Program-made: the position numbers and the translations under genes
The notes under the pieces: generated by a model
Databases searched by the model: none
What the model was told of the DNA's origin: nothing
Seen by the model: the letters and a program-made list of their open reading frames with translations, nothing else
Shown: in pieces, positions 18,490-27,139 of the stretch
Layout of the letters: every line of letters begins with the position of its first letter
Numbering within the stretch: position 1 is the first letter of the stretch
From: Dyadobacter sp. 3J3
GTDB lineage: Bacteria; Bacteroidota; Bacteroidia; Cytophagales; Spirosomataceae
Direction of reading: 5' to 3'
DNA length: 64,000 bases
Assembly: GCF_009801115.1 (NCBI RefSeq)
Contig: NZ_VTOL01000016.1
Location: 1-64,000, forward strand

Positions 18490-19137
18490 TTGTTGACCAA
18501 ATCAAGCTTATTTCTTTTCGTAATGCTAACATCCCTTATACTTTGCTGTGAGCAGGATAATGACGCTGCGGCTATTGAACAACAGATATTTACTTCACTT
18601 TTACCCGAAATGATAGAAGCCGTTTATAAAGATCCTGCAATTTATCTAAACTTTCCAGAAGTCTCGAAAAGAGGAAAGATTGATTCTGAACACATAACAA
18701 CGCTAACTTCCCGGCGAGGCAAAAACGAAAAAATCATTGTTTTCATCTCTGATATCTTAAATCAGCCAGATAAAAATGACCTGGAATCAATTCAGCAAAT
18801 CATCAAAACCAATAAATTAAACATTCACATTTCGGCTGACAAACTTCCTCATAAGCTTGTTCATCGTATTTATGACAACAAGCGGTTTTCGTTTAAATAT
18901 TCTCCGGAACCTTCCAACGACGACAGCATAAACGGCATAATTTATACTGATGGAATCAATATTTTCCACATAAGCGTTTCCTTTTCAAAAATTCAATTTG
19001 ACGAAAACAAAGAATATGGAATAATGACCGCCATCTATGATTGTAGGCCTAAATGCGGAATAGGATATGTCATTGTTGTCAAAAAAGAATCAAAAGGGTG
19101 GAGAATTTATAAAGTTTTTGACACCTGGGTTTCGTGA
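18490..19137 (+). CDS. hypothetical lipoprotein, 215 residues
   Basis: The N-terminus has a hydrophobic segment followed by LILCCEQ, a plausible lipobox, so this is probably a lipoprotein. The only starts that give a normal signal are TTG codons at 18490 or 18493; the first ATG (18523) would leave just eight residues before the Cys. The rest is alpha/beta without a motif I know; SPEPSNDDSINGIIYTDGINIFHISVSF and a C-terminal segment YDCRPKCGIGYVIVVKKESKGWRIYKVFDTWVS look like a compact beta domain. The function is unknown. It converges with the DUF2251-like gene 55 bases downstream. Confidence 0.6.
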   Translation: MLTKSSLFLFVMLTSLILCCEQDNDAAAIEQQIFTSLLPEMIEAVYKDPAIYLNFPEVSKRGKIDSEHITTLTSRRGKNEKIIVFISDILNQPDKNDLESIQQIIKTNKLNIHISADKLPHKLVHRIYDNKRFSFKYSPEPSNDDSINGIIYTDGINIFHISVSFSKIQFDENKEYGIMTAIYDCRPKCGIGYVIVVKKESKGWRIYKVFDTWVS

Positions 19138-19192
19138 TTCTTTGGTAAACATCTCAAATATTAATTGTTACCAAATTAAAAATCCTAAACAT

Positions 19193-19609
19193 TCACAAAT
19201 GATTTTCATCGACCACGAAATATTTTGCCATAACCTCTTCCGTAAGCTGCCGTTCAGTAATCAGTGCCCAGTCGCCCGTATTTTCCGGTAAGCCATTTCT
19301 ACAATAACCTGCTTTTGTTCCAAAATCAAAAAGAGCGTGGTAATGATTGTTGATGATCAGAAAAGCAATCCAGCCATCTTCACTCCACGTAATTTGCAGC
19401 TGCGTGGGCAATGTTTTTTCAGTAATATCGGCAACATTATAAATATGCAGCCCATCCCAAACTTCCGGCTGTTCCGATTTATTAATTGCATAAAAAACGC
19501 CGGTCATCATATCATCCTCAAAAGCTACACCGAAATTTTGGGTTGGTGAAAAGCTGTGGATGAAGGTATCTTGGCCGATGAGGAATTCGTGGGTTGTAGG
19601 TGCAGTCAA
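19193..19609 (-). CDS. DUF2251-like protein
   Basis: A 138-residue soluble protein. The segment GQDTFIHSFSPTQNFGVAFEDDMMTGVFYAIN resembles the small DUF2251 family of unknown function (recalled from family knowledge, not searched). It continues through WDGLHIYNVADI and WSEDGWIAFLIINNHYHALFDFG. No ATG is near the N-terminus; the likely start is the TTG at 19609. Its N-terminal half is duplicated at 20243-20424 with high nucleotide identity. Confidence 0.6.
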   Translation of the reverse strand: MTAPTTHEFLIGQDTFIHSFSPTQNFGVAFEDDMMTGVFYAINKSEQPEVWDGLHIYNVADITEKTLPTQLQITWSEDGWIAFLIINNHYHALFDFGTKAGYCRNGLPENTGDWALITERQLTEEVMAKYFVVDENHL

Positions 19610-19650
19610 TTTTAATAGAAATTGGCGTTAATATTATTGTAAAAATTATT

Positions 19651-19947
19651 TCAAGCTGACTTCGTTTCCTTCACAATATATGGCACAGCTTTAACCAAAC
19701 GAGTATTATTGAACTCTTCAATGGTACGTACATTTTCAGCAGGAATAATTCCCCTACTGATCCAGTTTGTAACGGTTTCAGTATTTCTAATATCAAAGCG
19801 TTTGCAATATTCCTTGATCGTAACCCAATCGGTAAGGTCAACCACCTCACCCTGACTGATCAGATAAGATTTCGCTTCATTGATCATACGATCTGTATCC
19901 GCGATGAGTGCCTGTAAACTAGCTTTAAATTCTTCTTTTGTTTCCAT
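19651..19947 (-). CDS. small helix-turn-helix-like protein (MerR/excisionase type)
   Basis: The product is 98 residues from the ATG at 19947. The N-terminal half is a predicted helix or coil. The C-terminal half, WVTIKEYCKRFDI with TETVTNWISRGIIPAENVR, looks like the winged helix of MerR or excisionase-like proteins, where the first helix pair reads the DNA and the wing contains the Gly-Ile-Ile-Pro turn. It could be a regulator for the neighbouring small genes. No integrase was found, so an excisionase role has no support. Confidence 0.6.
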   Translation of the reverse strand: METKEEFKASLQALIADTDRMINEAKSYLISQGEVVDLTDWVTIKEYCKRFDIRNTETVTNWISRGIIPAENVRTIEEFNNTRLVKAVPYIVKETKSA

Positions 19948-19977
19948 GGTCAAATTTTAATTTCAAATTGATATGGT

Positions 19978-20154
19978 TTATTTGTTCTCTCTCTTTTTTA
20001 GGATTTCAATAAGAGTAGTTAATAGGTTTATCTGATCAAGTATCTTGTCTATTTCTTCCTGAGACATCCATTCTGATCTATCTCTTAACAACTGCCTTAA
20101 CGCAGCGCGACGCATTCTCAAATCAAATAAGTCCATATTTTTAGTGTGTGGCAT
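19978..20154 (-). CDS. small hypothetical protein, 58 residues
   Basis: A very basic helical peptide: MDLFDLRMRRAALRQLLRD then SQEEIDKILDQINLLTTLIE. Starts at 20154 or 20136 are both ATG. It precedes the helix-turn-helix gene on the same strand by about 30 bases, so the two may be co-transcribed. No known family recognised. Confidence 0.45.
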   Translation of the reverse strand: MPHTKNMDLFDLRMRRAALRQLLRDRSEWMSQEEIDKILDQINLLTTLIEILKKRENK

Positions 20155-20229
20155 TATAAATGTAGCACTTGTTTTGTAACAAAACAATTAATATTTTATT
20201 GAAAAAATGCGGAATAATAATCCATATTG

Positions 20230-20424
20230 TTAACTGAAATTTTCGGAAACATTATAAATATGAAGCCCATCCCAAAATTCCGGCTGTTCTGATTTATTAA
20301 TTGCATAAAAAACGCCAGTCGTCATATCATCCTCAAAAGCTACACCGAAGTTTTGAGTTGGGGAGAAGCTGTGGATGAAGGTGTCTTGGCCGATTTTGTA
20401 GTTGTGGGTGAGTTGTGAGGTCAA
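20230..20424 (-). pseudogene. truncated duplicate of the DUF2251-like gene
   Basis: 64 residues that repeat the N-terminal 60 residues of the gene at 19193-19609 almost exactly, through WDGLHIYNV, and then run into an unrelated stop after five residues. Nucleotide identity looks near 90 percent from about 20243 to 20420 and ends sharply. The C-terminal half is absent, so it is probably non-functional. It also has only a TTG start. Confidence 0.75.
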
Positions 20425-20903
20425 GATTTATAATATTATGGTGATAGCGCTAACTTAGTTTTGTAAATGGCTATTAATTCTATTTTACTGCGTTGAAGAA
20501 GAAAATACTGGTTTAAGTAAACAGTGTACAAAAACCAATATAACGGTCATAATTATTAAGATTAAGCCATTTTTGCAAACCAATTCGGCTAACAAACAAT
20601 CTATAAAAAAATAAATTTAGTGACTCTGTCATTGAATAAAAGTTTAAGTTCGCCGAGACGGTTTTCTTTTGATAATCAAATCAGAAGGTAAAATCTACAC
20701 CACAACGCCTATACATATTTTGCTTAAGATTAGACTTCCCGAATGCCTTAAACTAATTATATATTTAAAAAAATAGATGTTAAACCTAAATTAAAATAGC
20801 AACATATAGAAACTTTTTTATTAGAATAGATTGGTTACCTACCTTTTGTAATCTATTTTGAACTCCCAATACGATTTAAATCCATTTAATTAATTCTCAA
20901 ACT
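20425..20903. other. AT-rich intergenic region
   Basis: Nearly 480 bases without a gene. TACCTTTTG near 20837 and TATTTTG near 20853 are weak resemblances to a -7 element for the downstream pair. Nothing else was seen. Confidence 0.4.
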
Positions 20904-21215
20904 ATGATTTCCAACAATAAAACTTCTGAAAGAATTGAAATATTAATTAGTAAACTAATATTAGTTTCCAAAAACCTGGACGACATTGAAAAATCCTTAA
21001 TTGATCAACTGGATAATGATGAAGAAACCGCTCATCACTTTCTCGACAAGGCAGTAGATGCTGCAAGCATAGAATATAGACTCATCGGAATCGAATTGAA
21101 TGATACGGGAGGATTCGAATTAATGCAATTATGCTATTACAAAGTACCAGTAGAATATGACTGCGGTAGTGTTATTGAAATGGCATGGAATGGGATAGGC
21201 ACATGGCGGTTTTGA
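20904..21215 (+). CDS. hypothetical protein, first gene of an AT-rich two-gene cassette
   Basis: The product has 103 residues and is acidic. Residues 1-60 are strongly helical (SERIEILISKLILVSKNLDDIEKSLIDQL, with a DEETAHHFLDKAVDAA stretch), and the C-terminus has beta character with YYKVPVEYDCGSVIEMAWNG. No signal peptide. No family recognised. Only nine bases separate its stop from the start of the next gene, so the two are co-transcribed and may act together. Confidence 0.6.
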   Translation: MISNNKTSERIEILISKLILVSKNLDDIEKSLIDQLDNDEETAHHFLDKAVDAASIEYRLIGIELNDTGGFELMQLCYYKVPVEYDCGSVIEMAWNGIGTWRF

Positions 21216-21224
21216 ACTTAATGT

Positions 21225-22289
21225 ATGACAAACTTTATAGACAACCCGGAAAATATATCAGTCTTAATGGAGAATGACGCGTTTTTCGTCACTATTTCTA
21301 ACAATCATTTAAATAATCAATATTGTGTAAAAGTTTCTCAGACCGAATACATTAACTATCTACTAACCAGAGATCTAAATAAGTCATTTGCTAGTTTAAA
21401 GGAAATAGATGCTGAATTTTTAAAGACAGGATTTACAAGAAACGAATTTAATTCACGCAACAATAACGAATTTTTCGTAACTAATGCTAATATAAAAAGG
21501 ACACTTTTTGATATTGATAAAAGTGGTGAAACTTCATCTGGGCTTATTTATAAAACGGAGTTGAATTTTCTTAACAAACTAGAGAAACAGAGCCTCCTGC
21601 AATACAAATATCTTTTTGAATTTCCTGAAGACTTTTTAAAAAAGTATCGATCAAAAATTATAATTCGTAACTCTAAAAAATTCATTTTTAACGAATCATC
21701 TCCTGCTTATCATTCTTCAATGGAATGTTTACTACTAAATAGTGATTTTATCAATTTTCAAATTCCAGAGGAGATTATATATCGAAACGAGCAAGAATAT
21801 TATGAAGAATGGTTTAAGACAAATTACAGACCGGAAGCCAACTCAGCTTTAAGTTTAAGTGATGCTTTTAAAGAAAGGCACTATTTAAGATGGAAATGTT
21901 TTCCAATAAAGGTTGATTATAACAATTCAGGAGTCATCTATTATGAAAATTTGACTTTACCTGAACTTGAATTAATAATAGATCAGCATTTAGTGGATAT
22001 TGAAATATTTATTAATTCAAGTTCTCAACACAAAGATATTTTAAACCGAATGGCAACGCAGTCCTATTTATATCGCGATCATACCCGTATAAAATCTTAT
22101 AATACAGTTATAGAAGGCGAAAAAATTGTTCAAATATTAGAGTTATTCGAAATTAATTATAAAAGACCTCTTCTGAATCATTTAAGGGAATATTACAGAA
22201 TAAAATTCAATCCCAAACTGATATTTGGACAAAATATTCTTGTAGAATTGGGCTTTAAGCATTGTTCAACTTGCTTAAATAGTGCTTAA
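21225..22289 (+). CDS. hypothetical protein, second gene of an AT-rich two-gene cassette
   Basis: A 354-residue protein rich in Asn, Lys, Glu and Tyr, reflecting very low GC compared with the iol genes next door. No signal peptide or membrane segment was seen. Features that may help: SSPAYHSSMECLLLNSDF at about 165-182 and a final CSTCLNSA, so a Cys/His metal site is possible but unproven. EWFKTNYRPEANSALSLSD and LTLPELELIIDQHLVDIEIF are probably helical. No known family recognised. The base composition suggests horizontal acquisition. Confidence 0.6.
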   Translation: MTNFIDNPENISVLMENDAFFVTISNNHLNNQYCVKVSQTEYINYLLTRDLNKSFASLKEIDAEFLKTGFTRNEFNSRNNNEFFVTNANIKRTLFDIDKSGETSSGLIYKTELNFLNKLEKQSLLQYKYLFEFPEDFLKKYRSKIIIRNSKKFIFNESSPAYHSSMECLLLNSDFINFQIPEEIIYRNEQEYYEEWFKTNYRPEANSALSLSDAFKERHYLRWKCFPIKVDYNNSGVIYYENLTLPELELIIDQHLVDIEIFINSSSQHKDILNRMATQSYLYRDHTRIKSYNTVIEGEKIVQILELFEINYKRPLLNHLREYYRIKFNPKLIFGQNILVELGFKHCSTCLNSA

Positions 22290-22296
22290 TAAGTAG

Positions 22297-22329
22297 GTAT
22301 ATAAATAACAACAAGCGCTATTTATATAC
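22297..22329. terminator. weak AT-rich hairpin between converging genes
   Basis: A perfect 11-bp but entirely A/T-paired stem apart from one end pair (22297-22307 with 22319-22329). It lies between the cassette gene and the LacI gene that converges on it. Possible bidirectional terminator. Confidence 0.4.
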
Positions 22330-22416
22330 TATTTCCTAAATTTTGGGAACAAACAACTGAATTAACTATAAACCATTATTATCCAAAAATTAACTTCAAT
22401 AAGCACATTTTTCTCC

Positions 22417-23451
22417 TCACGAAATCCGCAGCGAAGACTCCCTTATAATCAACTCTGTAGGCAACACAATATTTTCATGCACAAAATCCCCCGATCCATT
22501 CAACTGATTCAAAAACAAACGCGAAGCCTCCATACCGATCTTTCTGCCCGGTCGGTGAACGGTGGTAAGCGATGGATAGGTATAAGCGGAAATGGGAGAA
22601 TTATCGAAACCAACGATACCAACGTCACCCGGGATTTTTAGACCCCGGTCTAAGATAACCCGCATCGCTCCTATCGCCACCTGATCGTTAACACCAAAAA
22701 TCGCGTCAGGTGGAGAATCCAGATCGAGCAATCTTTTTGTTGGTACAATCGCACTTTCTACTTTGAAGTTGGTATTGATGATCAATTCTTCACGGATCGG
22801 TATGTCATATTTTTTCAAACAATCCCGGTATCCTTTAAATCGCTGCTCGGAAACCGTCAGTCCGTTTGGGCCTTTCAGGTGCGCAACATTTTTGTATCCA
22901 ATGGTTAGCAGATGTTCGACTGCAGCAAAGGCGCCGTGATAATCGTCGACCGTAGCGCGGCTCGTTTCAAAATCTTCATATTCCCGATCGATAAAAATGA
23001 GCGGGGTCTTTCTTTGGATCACACTTTCCAGGTGTTCATAATAACCCGCATCGTAGGTTTCCTGGGAAACGGACAGGAAAATTCCTTCGGTCCGGTTGGA
23101 CAAAAGTTTGGATAAATATTCCTTTTCAAGCAGGTAATTCTCGTTAGTTACACAAATATTGAGGGTATATCCCAACGGCTGCAAAATGGTGTGAAGTCCC
23201 TCTATGACAGCCGTTTCGTAATAATTTCCAATCGTTGGCACCACCACGCCTAGTGTCGCTGTTTTTTTATTCAACAAGCTCAAAGACACTTCATTACGCT
23301 GATAACCCACCTCTTTTGCGTACTCCTGGATATTTTTCCGGGTATCTTCATTGATTGCCGGATGATCATTGAGCGCTCTGGACACCGTGGAAGGAGAACA
23401 ACGGAAGCGGCGGGCAATGTCTTTGATAGTAACCGGGCGAGAGGAATTCAT
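22417..23451 (-). CDS. LacI-family transcriptional regulator of the iol cluster
   Basis: The 344-residue protein has an N-terminal LacI helix-turn-helix (VTIKDIARRFRCSPSTVSRALNDHPAINEDTR, about 7-38) with a hinge at YQRNEVSLSL. A periplasmic-binding-protein-like sensor domain follows (TLGVVVPTIGNYY to the end), including DAIFGVNDQVAIGAM and GDVGIVGFDNSP. It is divergent from iolB with a 126-base spacer containing a LacI-type palindrome, so it very likely represses the iol genes until inositol or an intermediate is present. The inducer is an inference. Confidence 0.92.
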   Translation of the reverse strand: MNSSRPVTIKDIARRFRCSPSTVSRALNDHPAINEDTRKNIQEYAKEVGYQRNEVSLSLLNKKTATLGVVVPTIGNYYETAVIEGLHTILQPLGYTLNICVTNENYLLEKEYLSKLLSNRTEGIFLSVSQETYDAGYYEHLESVIQRKTPLIFIDREYEDFETSRATVDDYHGAFAAVEHLLTIGYKNVAHLKGPNGLTVSEQRFKGYRDCLKKYDIPIREELIINTNFKVESAIVPTKRLLDLDSPPDAIFGVNDQVAIGAMRVILDRGLKIPGDVGIVGFDNSPISAYTYPSLTTVHRPGRKIGMEASRLFLNQLNGSGDFVHENIVLPTELIIRESSLRIS

Positions 23452-23488
23452 GAGTAGGATAATTACAATTAAATATTTAAAATTTTTT

Positions 23489-23498
23489 CAAACGTTTG
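23489..23498. promoter_or_regulatory. LacI-type operator
   Basis: CAAACGTTTG is a perfect 10-bp palindrome with the central CG typical of LacI/GalR operators. It lies between the LacI gene and iolB, and its right end overlaps the -33-like element of the proposed iol promoter. Confidence 0.75.
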
Positions 23499-23526
23499 CA
23501 TACATTATAAACATATTTACACTTTG
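23495..23526 (+). promoter_or_regulatory. putative Bacteroidota-type promoter of the iol operon
   Basis: TTTG at 23495-23498 is followed after 19 bases by TACACTTTG at 23518-23526. This resembles the TTTG / TAnnTTTG pattern with one extra base in the second element. It lies about 50 bases before iolB. Confidence 0.5.
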
Positions 23527-23577
23527 TATTTAATTTATACCACGCTATCATTGTGCAAATGTAATTGAAAAACAACA

Positions 23578-24447
23578 ATGAGCGACCTACTGGTAAAACC
23601 AAAAACCGATCAAAAAACCTATCATTCCCTCACAAGCGAACAAGCCGGCTGGACTTATCTGAACTTTGAAGCAAAAGTTCTTGACCTGAACGAACAATAT
23701 ACACTGAACACGGGAGATTACGAATATTGCATCGCGTTATTGGGTGGAAATTTTAAAGTAGAAACCGATCAGGGAATTTGGGAAACGGGAAACGGACGGA
23801 AAGATGTTTTCAGCGGAATTGGTCACGCGATGTATTTGTCTAGAAATACGGAATTTACATTAACGGCTCAAACTAATAAAACAGATATCGCCATTTGCTG
23901 GGTTGCCACGGACGAAGATCATCCGCCTTACATGAAACGCCCGGAGGAAGCCGCCATCGAATTCCGGGGAGGCGACAATGCCAACCGGCAGATTAACAGC
24001 TTGCTACAACCGGGATTTGATTGTCATAAAATTGTTTGCGTAGAGGTATATACGCCGTCAGGAAACTGGTCATCCTTCCCAGCTCACAAACATGATGTCC
24101 GCACAGTTGATGCCGACGGAACGCTTATCGAGGCGAATCTGGAAGAAATTTATTTCTACAAAATTGACAAACCGCAAGGTTACGCCATTCAGCAGGTTTA
24201 TACGGATGACCGTTCGCTGGATGAAATTGTGCGTGTGCATCACAATGAGGCCGTTTTAGTGCCAAAAGGATATCATCCCGTGGCGGCGGCTCATGGCTAT
24301 AATGTCTATTATCTGAATTTCCTGGCCGGTAGCGATCAGTCGCTGGCGAATACTTCTGACCCGGGTCATGACTGGATTTATGGTTCATGGAAAGGTCAGG
24401 ATCCTCGGTTGCCTATCGTGACTTTGGAAATGAATAATGCAAAATAG
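23578..24447 (+). CDS. iolB: 5-deoxy-glucuronate isomerase
   Basis: The 289-residue protein matches the KduI/IolB family, a double cupin that converts 5-deoxy-D-glucuronate to 2-deoxy-5-keto-D-gluconate. Family-typical segments are GDYEYCIALLGGNFKV in the first half, and in the second cupin NWSSFPAHKHDV with EANLEEIYFYK, whose His and Glu residues bind the metal. Near the end VHHNEAVLVPKGYHPV completes it. It is the first gene of the iol cluster, following the operator region. Cytosolic. Confidence 0.93.
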   Translation: MSDLLVKPKTDQKTYHSLTSEQAGWTYLNFEAKVLDLNEQYTLNTGDYEYCIALLGGNFKVETDQGIWETGNGRKDVFSGIGHAMYLSRNTEFTLTAQTNKTDIAICWVATDEDHPPYMKRPEEAAIEFRGGDNANRQINSLLQPGFDCHKIVCVEVYTPSGNWSSFPAHKHDVRTVDADGTLIEANLEEIYFYKIDKPQGYAIQQVYTDDRSLDEIVRVHHNEAVLVPKGYHPVAAAHGYNVYYLNFLAGSDQSLANTSDPGHDWIYGSWKGQDPRLPIVTLEMNNAK

Positions 24448-24503
24448 TTTCGTCCGAAAAAACGATTAAAATAAAAAAGTAACCTGGCTAACATTTTTTC
24501 CCA

Positions 24504-25511
24504 ATGCCTAAACACGATCTTTTAACCATTGGCCGCTCTTCCATCGACTTGTATTCTGCGAATATTGGAAGTCCGTTTGAGAAAATAAGTGCCTTCAATG
24601 CGTTTGTGGGCGGCTGTCCGCTCAACATTGCGACCGGCGCACAACGGCTTGGTTTAAACACCGCAATCCTTACAGGAATCGGAAACGATCAGGTTGGAAA
24701 CTTCATCAAACATTTTCTGGATGAAGAAGGAATTGCAACGGAATATATTCCAACGATTGATGGAACAAGAAGTTCAGCAGTAATCTTGGGAATTGAACCA
24801 CCGGACAAATTTCCACTGGTTTATTACCGCGAAAACTGTGCAGACATCAACCTGACGATTGACCACGTTAACGCAATTCCATTCGAAGAATTTAAAGCGG
24901 TAGCATTTTCAGGAACTGCATTCAGCAAAGACCCAAGTAGGACTTCCATGTTTTACGCGTTGGAAGTAGCAAAAAAGTATAATCTAAAAACACTGCTGGA
25001 CATCGATTTCCGCGCCGATCAATGGGACGACCCCCGGGCTTTTGGCGTGACACTTCGTGCAGCGTTAAGCAGTTTCACGATGGTGGTCGGAACAGAAGAA
25101 GAGATTCTCGCGACTTATCTGACAGACAAAGAGCAGCTTCTCATCAAACATCAACAGATTTCCGCCCCCGAGATTCGTGGTAATATCAATACTGCAATTG
25201 AGAAAATCCTGAAATCAGGCGTCGAAACCCTGGTAGTAAAACGCGGAAAAGATGGCGCTTCGATTTTCCAACCAGGCAAAGAAGAAGTAAAAGTTCCAGG
25301 ATTTCCAGTTGAAGTATTAAACGTGTTAGGAGCCGGAGACGCATTCTGCGCCGGTTTCTCCTACGGAATTCTGAATGGATGGGATTTGTATAAAAGCGTT
25401 AGAATGGGAAACGCCTGCGGCGCCATCATCGTAACAAGAGAAGGCTGCGCGAACTTCATGCCAACCTATCAGGAAGTAACTGAGTTCGTAGAAAGCCGGG
25501 GCGGGTTTTAG
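24504..25511 (+). CDS. iolC: 5-dehydro-2-deoxygluconokinase
   Basis: A 335-residue PfkB-family kinase. The N-terminal DLLTIGRSSIDLYSANIG and FVGGCPLNIATGAQRLGL are characteristic of IolC, and NVLGAGDAFCAGFSYG carries the catalytic Asp and anion hole. It phosphorylates 2-deoxy-5-keto-D-gluconate at O6 before aldol cleavage by IolJ. It lies 56 bases after iolB. The stop codon overlaps the first bases of a palindromic repeat. Confidence 0.93.
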   Translation: MPKHDLLTIGRSSIDLYSANIGSPFEKISAFNAFVGGCPLNIATGAQRLGLNTAILTGIGNDQVGNFIKHFLDEEGIATEYIPTIDGTRSSAVILGIEPPDKFPLVYYRENCADINLTIDHVNAIPFEEFKAVAFSGTAFSKDPSRTSMFYALEVAKKYNLKTLLDIDFRADQWDDPRAFGVTLRAALSSFTMVVGTEEEILATYLTDKEQLLIKHQQISAPEIRGNINTAIEKILKSGVETLVVKRGKDGASIFQPGKEEVKVPGFPVEVLNVLGAGDAFCAGFSYGILNGWDLYKSVRMGNACGAIIVTREGCANFMPTYQEVTEFVESRGGF

Positions 25512-25628
25512 GTTACACAGAGAACCACAGAGATGTAAAGAGGGGCACAGAGATTTTATTTTGTAAATCTCTGAATTAAAAAAAACTCTGTGTCCCTCTT
25601 TTTATCTCAGTGCCCCTCTGTGTAACCT
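25510..25628. repeat. palindromic intergenic element, GGTTACACAGAG family
   Basis: About 119 bases with arms AGGTTACACAGAG and CTCTGTGTAACCT at the ends and extended imperfect complementarity inside (ACAGAG, AGAGGG motifs). It starts in the iolC stop codon and lies inside the operon, 36 bases before iolA. A second member is at 63038-63138. Confidence 0.88.
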
Positions 25629-25664
25629 ACCAAAACATAACAAGATTTCAATTAAAATATTAAC

Positions 25665-27131
25665 ATGGAGAAATTACAGAATTATATTAATGGCCGTTGG
25701 GTGGATAGTCATTCCAGCGAATTTACCAATGTTGTCAACCCTGCTTCACAGGAAATATTGATGCAGGTTCCAACTGGAAATGCACAGGATGTGGCGGATG
25801 CTGCTCAGGCAGCGCATGAAGGATTTCAGGAATGGAGAAGCACGCCGGTATCGAAACGTGTGCAGTATCTTTTCAAACTAAAAACATTACTGGAAGATAA
25901 CCTGGACGACATCGCGAAAACGATCACTCTGGAATCCGGAAAAACGTTTTTAGAAGCAAAAGCAGAAATGATCCGGGCGATTGAAAACGTTGAAAATGCT
26001 TGTGGAATGCCTGCTTTGATGCAAGGCGAATTTTCGGAAGATATTGCCAAAGGAATTGATGAATACATGATCCGACAGCCGCTTGGGCCCTGTGCGTGTA
26101 TTGCGCCGTTCAACTTTCCGGGTATGATCACCTTCTGGTTTTTGCCTTATGCACTTGCCTGCGGAAACAGTTATATCATCAAACCTTCTGAAAAAGTACC
26201 GTTGACGATGACGAAAATCGTCGCTTTGATGGAAAAACTGGATCTGCCAAAGGGGGTTCTTAACCTTGTTCAGGGCGGTCGTGAAGTGGTGGATGCACTT
26301 TTGGAACATCCTGTGATCAAGGGAATCAGTTTTGTTGGTTCTTCCAACGTTGCCAAATATGTTTATTCCAAAGGCGCAGCGCATGGAAAACGTGTTCAGG
26401 CACAAGGTGGAGCGAAAAATCCGGTGATCGTTTTGCCGGATGCTGATATTGACATGACAACACAAATTGTAATCGACAGCGTGTACGGATGCGCCGGCCA
26501 GCGTTGCCTTGCTGCTTCAACCATCATCACAGTTGGAGAACATAAGGATATTACAGAAAGTCTGGTCGAATCAGCGAAAAATCGTAAAACCGGTTTCGGA
26601 CTTGAAAGTGATGTACAAATGGGTCCGGTGATTACAGCGGAAAGTAAAAATCGTGTGAATCATTTAATAGAACGAGGAATAAGTGAAGGCGGAAGATTAC
26701 TGGTTGACGGTCGGAATCCAAATGTTCCTGGTTTCGAACAAGGCAACTTCATTGCCCCAACCATTATTGAAGACATTCCGCTGGACGGCGAGCTAGCAGC
26801 GACTGAAATTTTCGGTCCGGTATTAAGTCTGGTTCATATCAATACGATCGAAGAAGCGATCCGGTTTATCAATTCCGGTCGTTATGGAAACATGGCTTGT
26901 ATTTTCACGAGCAGCGGATTAAACGCAAGAAAATTCCGTCACGAAGCAGAAGCTGGAAATATCGGTATCAACATCGGCGTTGCCGCTCCAGTGGCTCAAT
27001 TCCCCTTCTCTGGCTGGAAAGACAGTTTCTATGGCGACTTGCACGGACAAGGAAATCATGCAGTAGAATTTTTCACCCAAACAAAAGTGGTGATTGAGAG
27101 GTGGCTGAAAGAGTGGAACAGGAAATTCTGA
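25665..27131 (+). CDS. iolA: CoA-acylating methylmalonate-semialdehyde / malonate-semialdehyde dehydrogenase
   Basis: The 488-residue aldehyde dehydrogenase is of the MmsA/IolA type: it opens with QNYINGRWVDSHSSE, has GPCACIAPFNFPGMI in the NAD site and ISFVGSSNVAKYVYSKG, and the catalytic Cys in YGCAGQRCLAASTI. It converts malonate semialdehyde to acetyl-CoA and CO2, using NAD and CoA, as the last step of inositol catabolism (also methylmalonate semialdehyde in valine breakdown). Its position in the cluster supports the inositol role. Cytosolic. Confidence 0.94.
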   Translation: MEKLQNYINGRWVDSHSSEFTNVVNPASQEILMQVPTGNAQDVADAAQAAHEGFQEWRSTPVSKRVQYLFKLKTLLEDNLDDIAKTITLESGKTFLEAKAEMIRAIENVENACGMPALMQGEFSEDIAKGIDEYMIRQPLGPCACIAPFNFPGMITFWFLPYALACGNSYIIKPSEKVPLTMTKIVALMEKLDLPKGVLNLVQGGREVVDALLEHPVIKGISFVGSSNVAKYVYSKGAAHGKRVQAQGGAKNPVIVLPDADIDMTTQIVIDSVYGCAGQRCLAASTIITVGEHKDITESLVESAKNRKTGFGLESDVQMGPVITAESKNRVNHLIERGISEGGRLLVDGRNPNVPGFEQGNFIAPTIIEDIPLDGELAATEIFGPVLSLVHINTIEEAIRFINSGRYGNMACIFTSSGLNARKFRHEAEAGNIGINIGVAAPVAQFPFSGWKDSFYGDLHGQGNHAVEFFTQTKVVIERWLKEWNRKF

Positions 27132-27139
27132 TCTGGCTG

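Noticed and set aside
19651..20154. Excisionase/integrase module of a mobile island
   Set aside because: Only a small helix-turn-helix-like protein is seen; no integrase, tRNA attachment site or flanking direct repeat was found.
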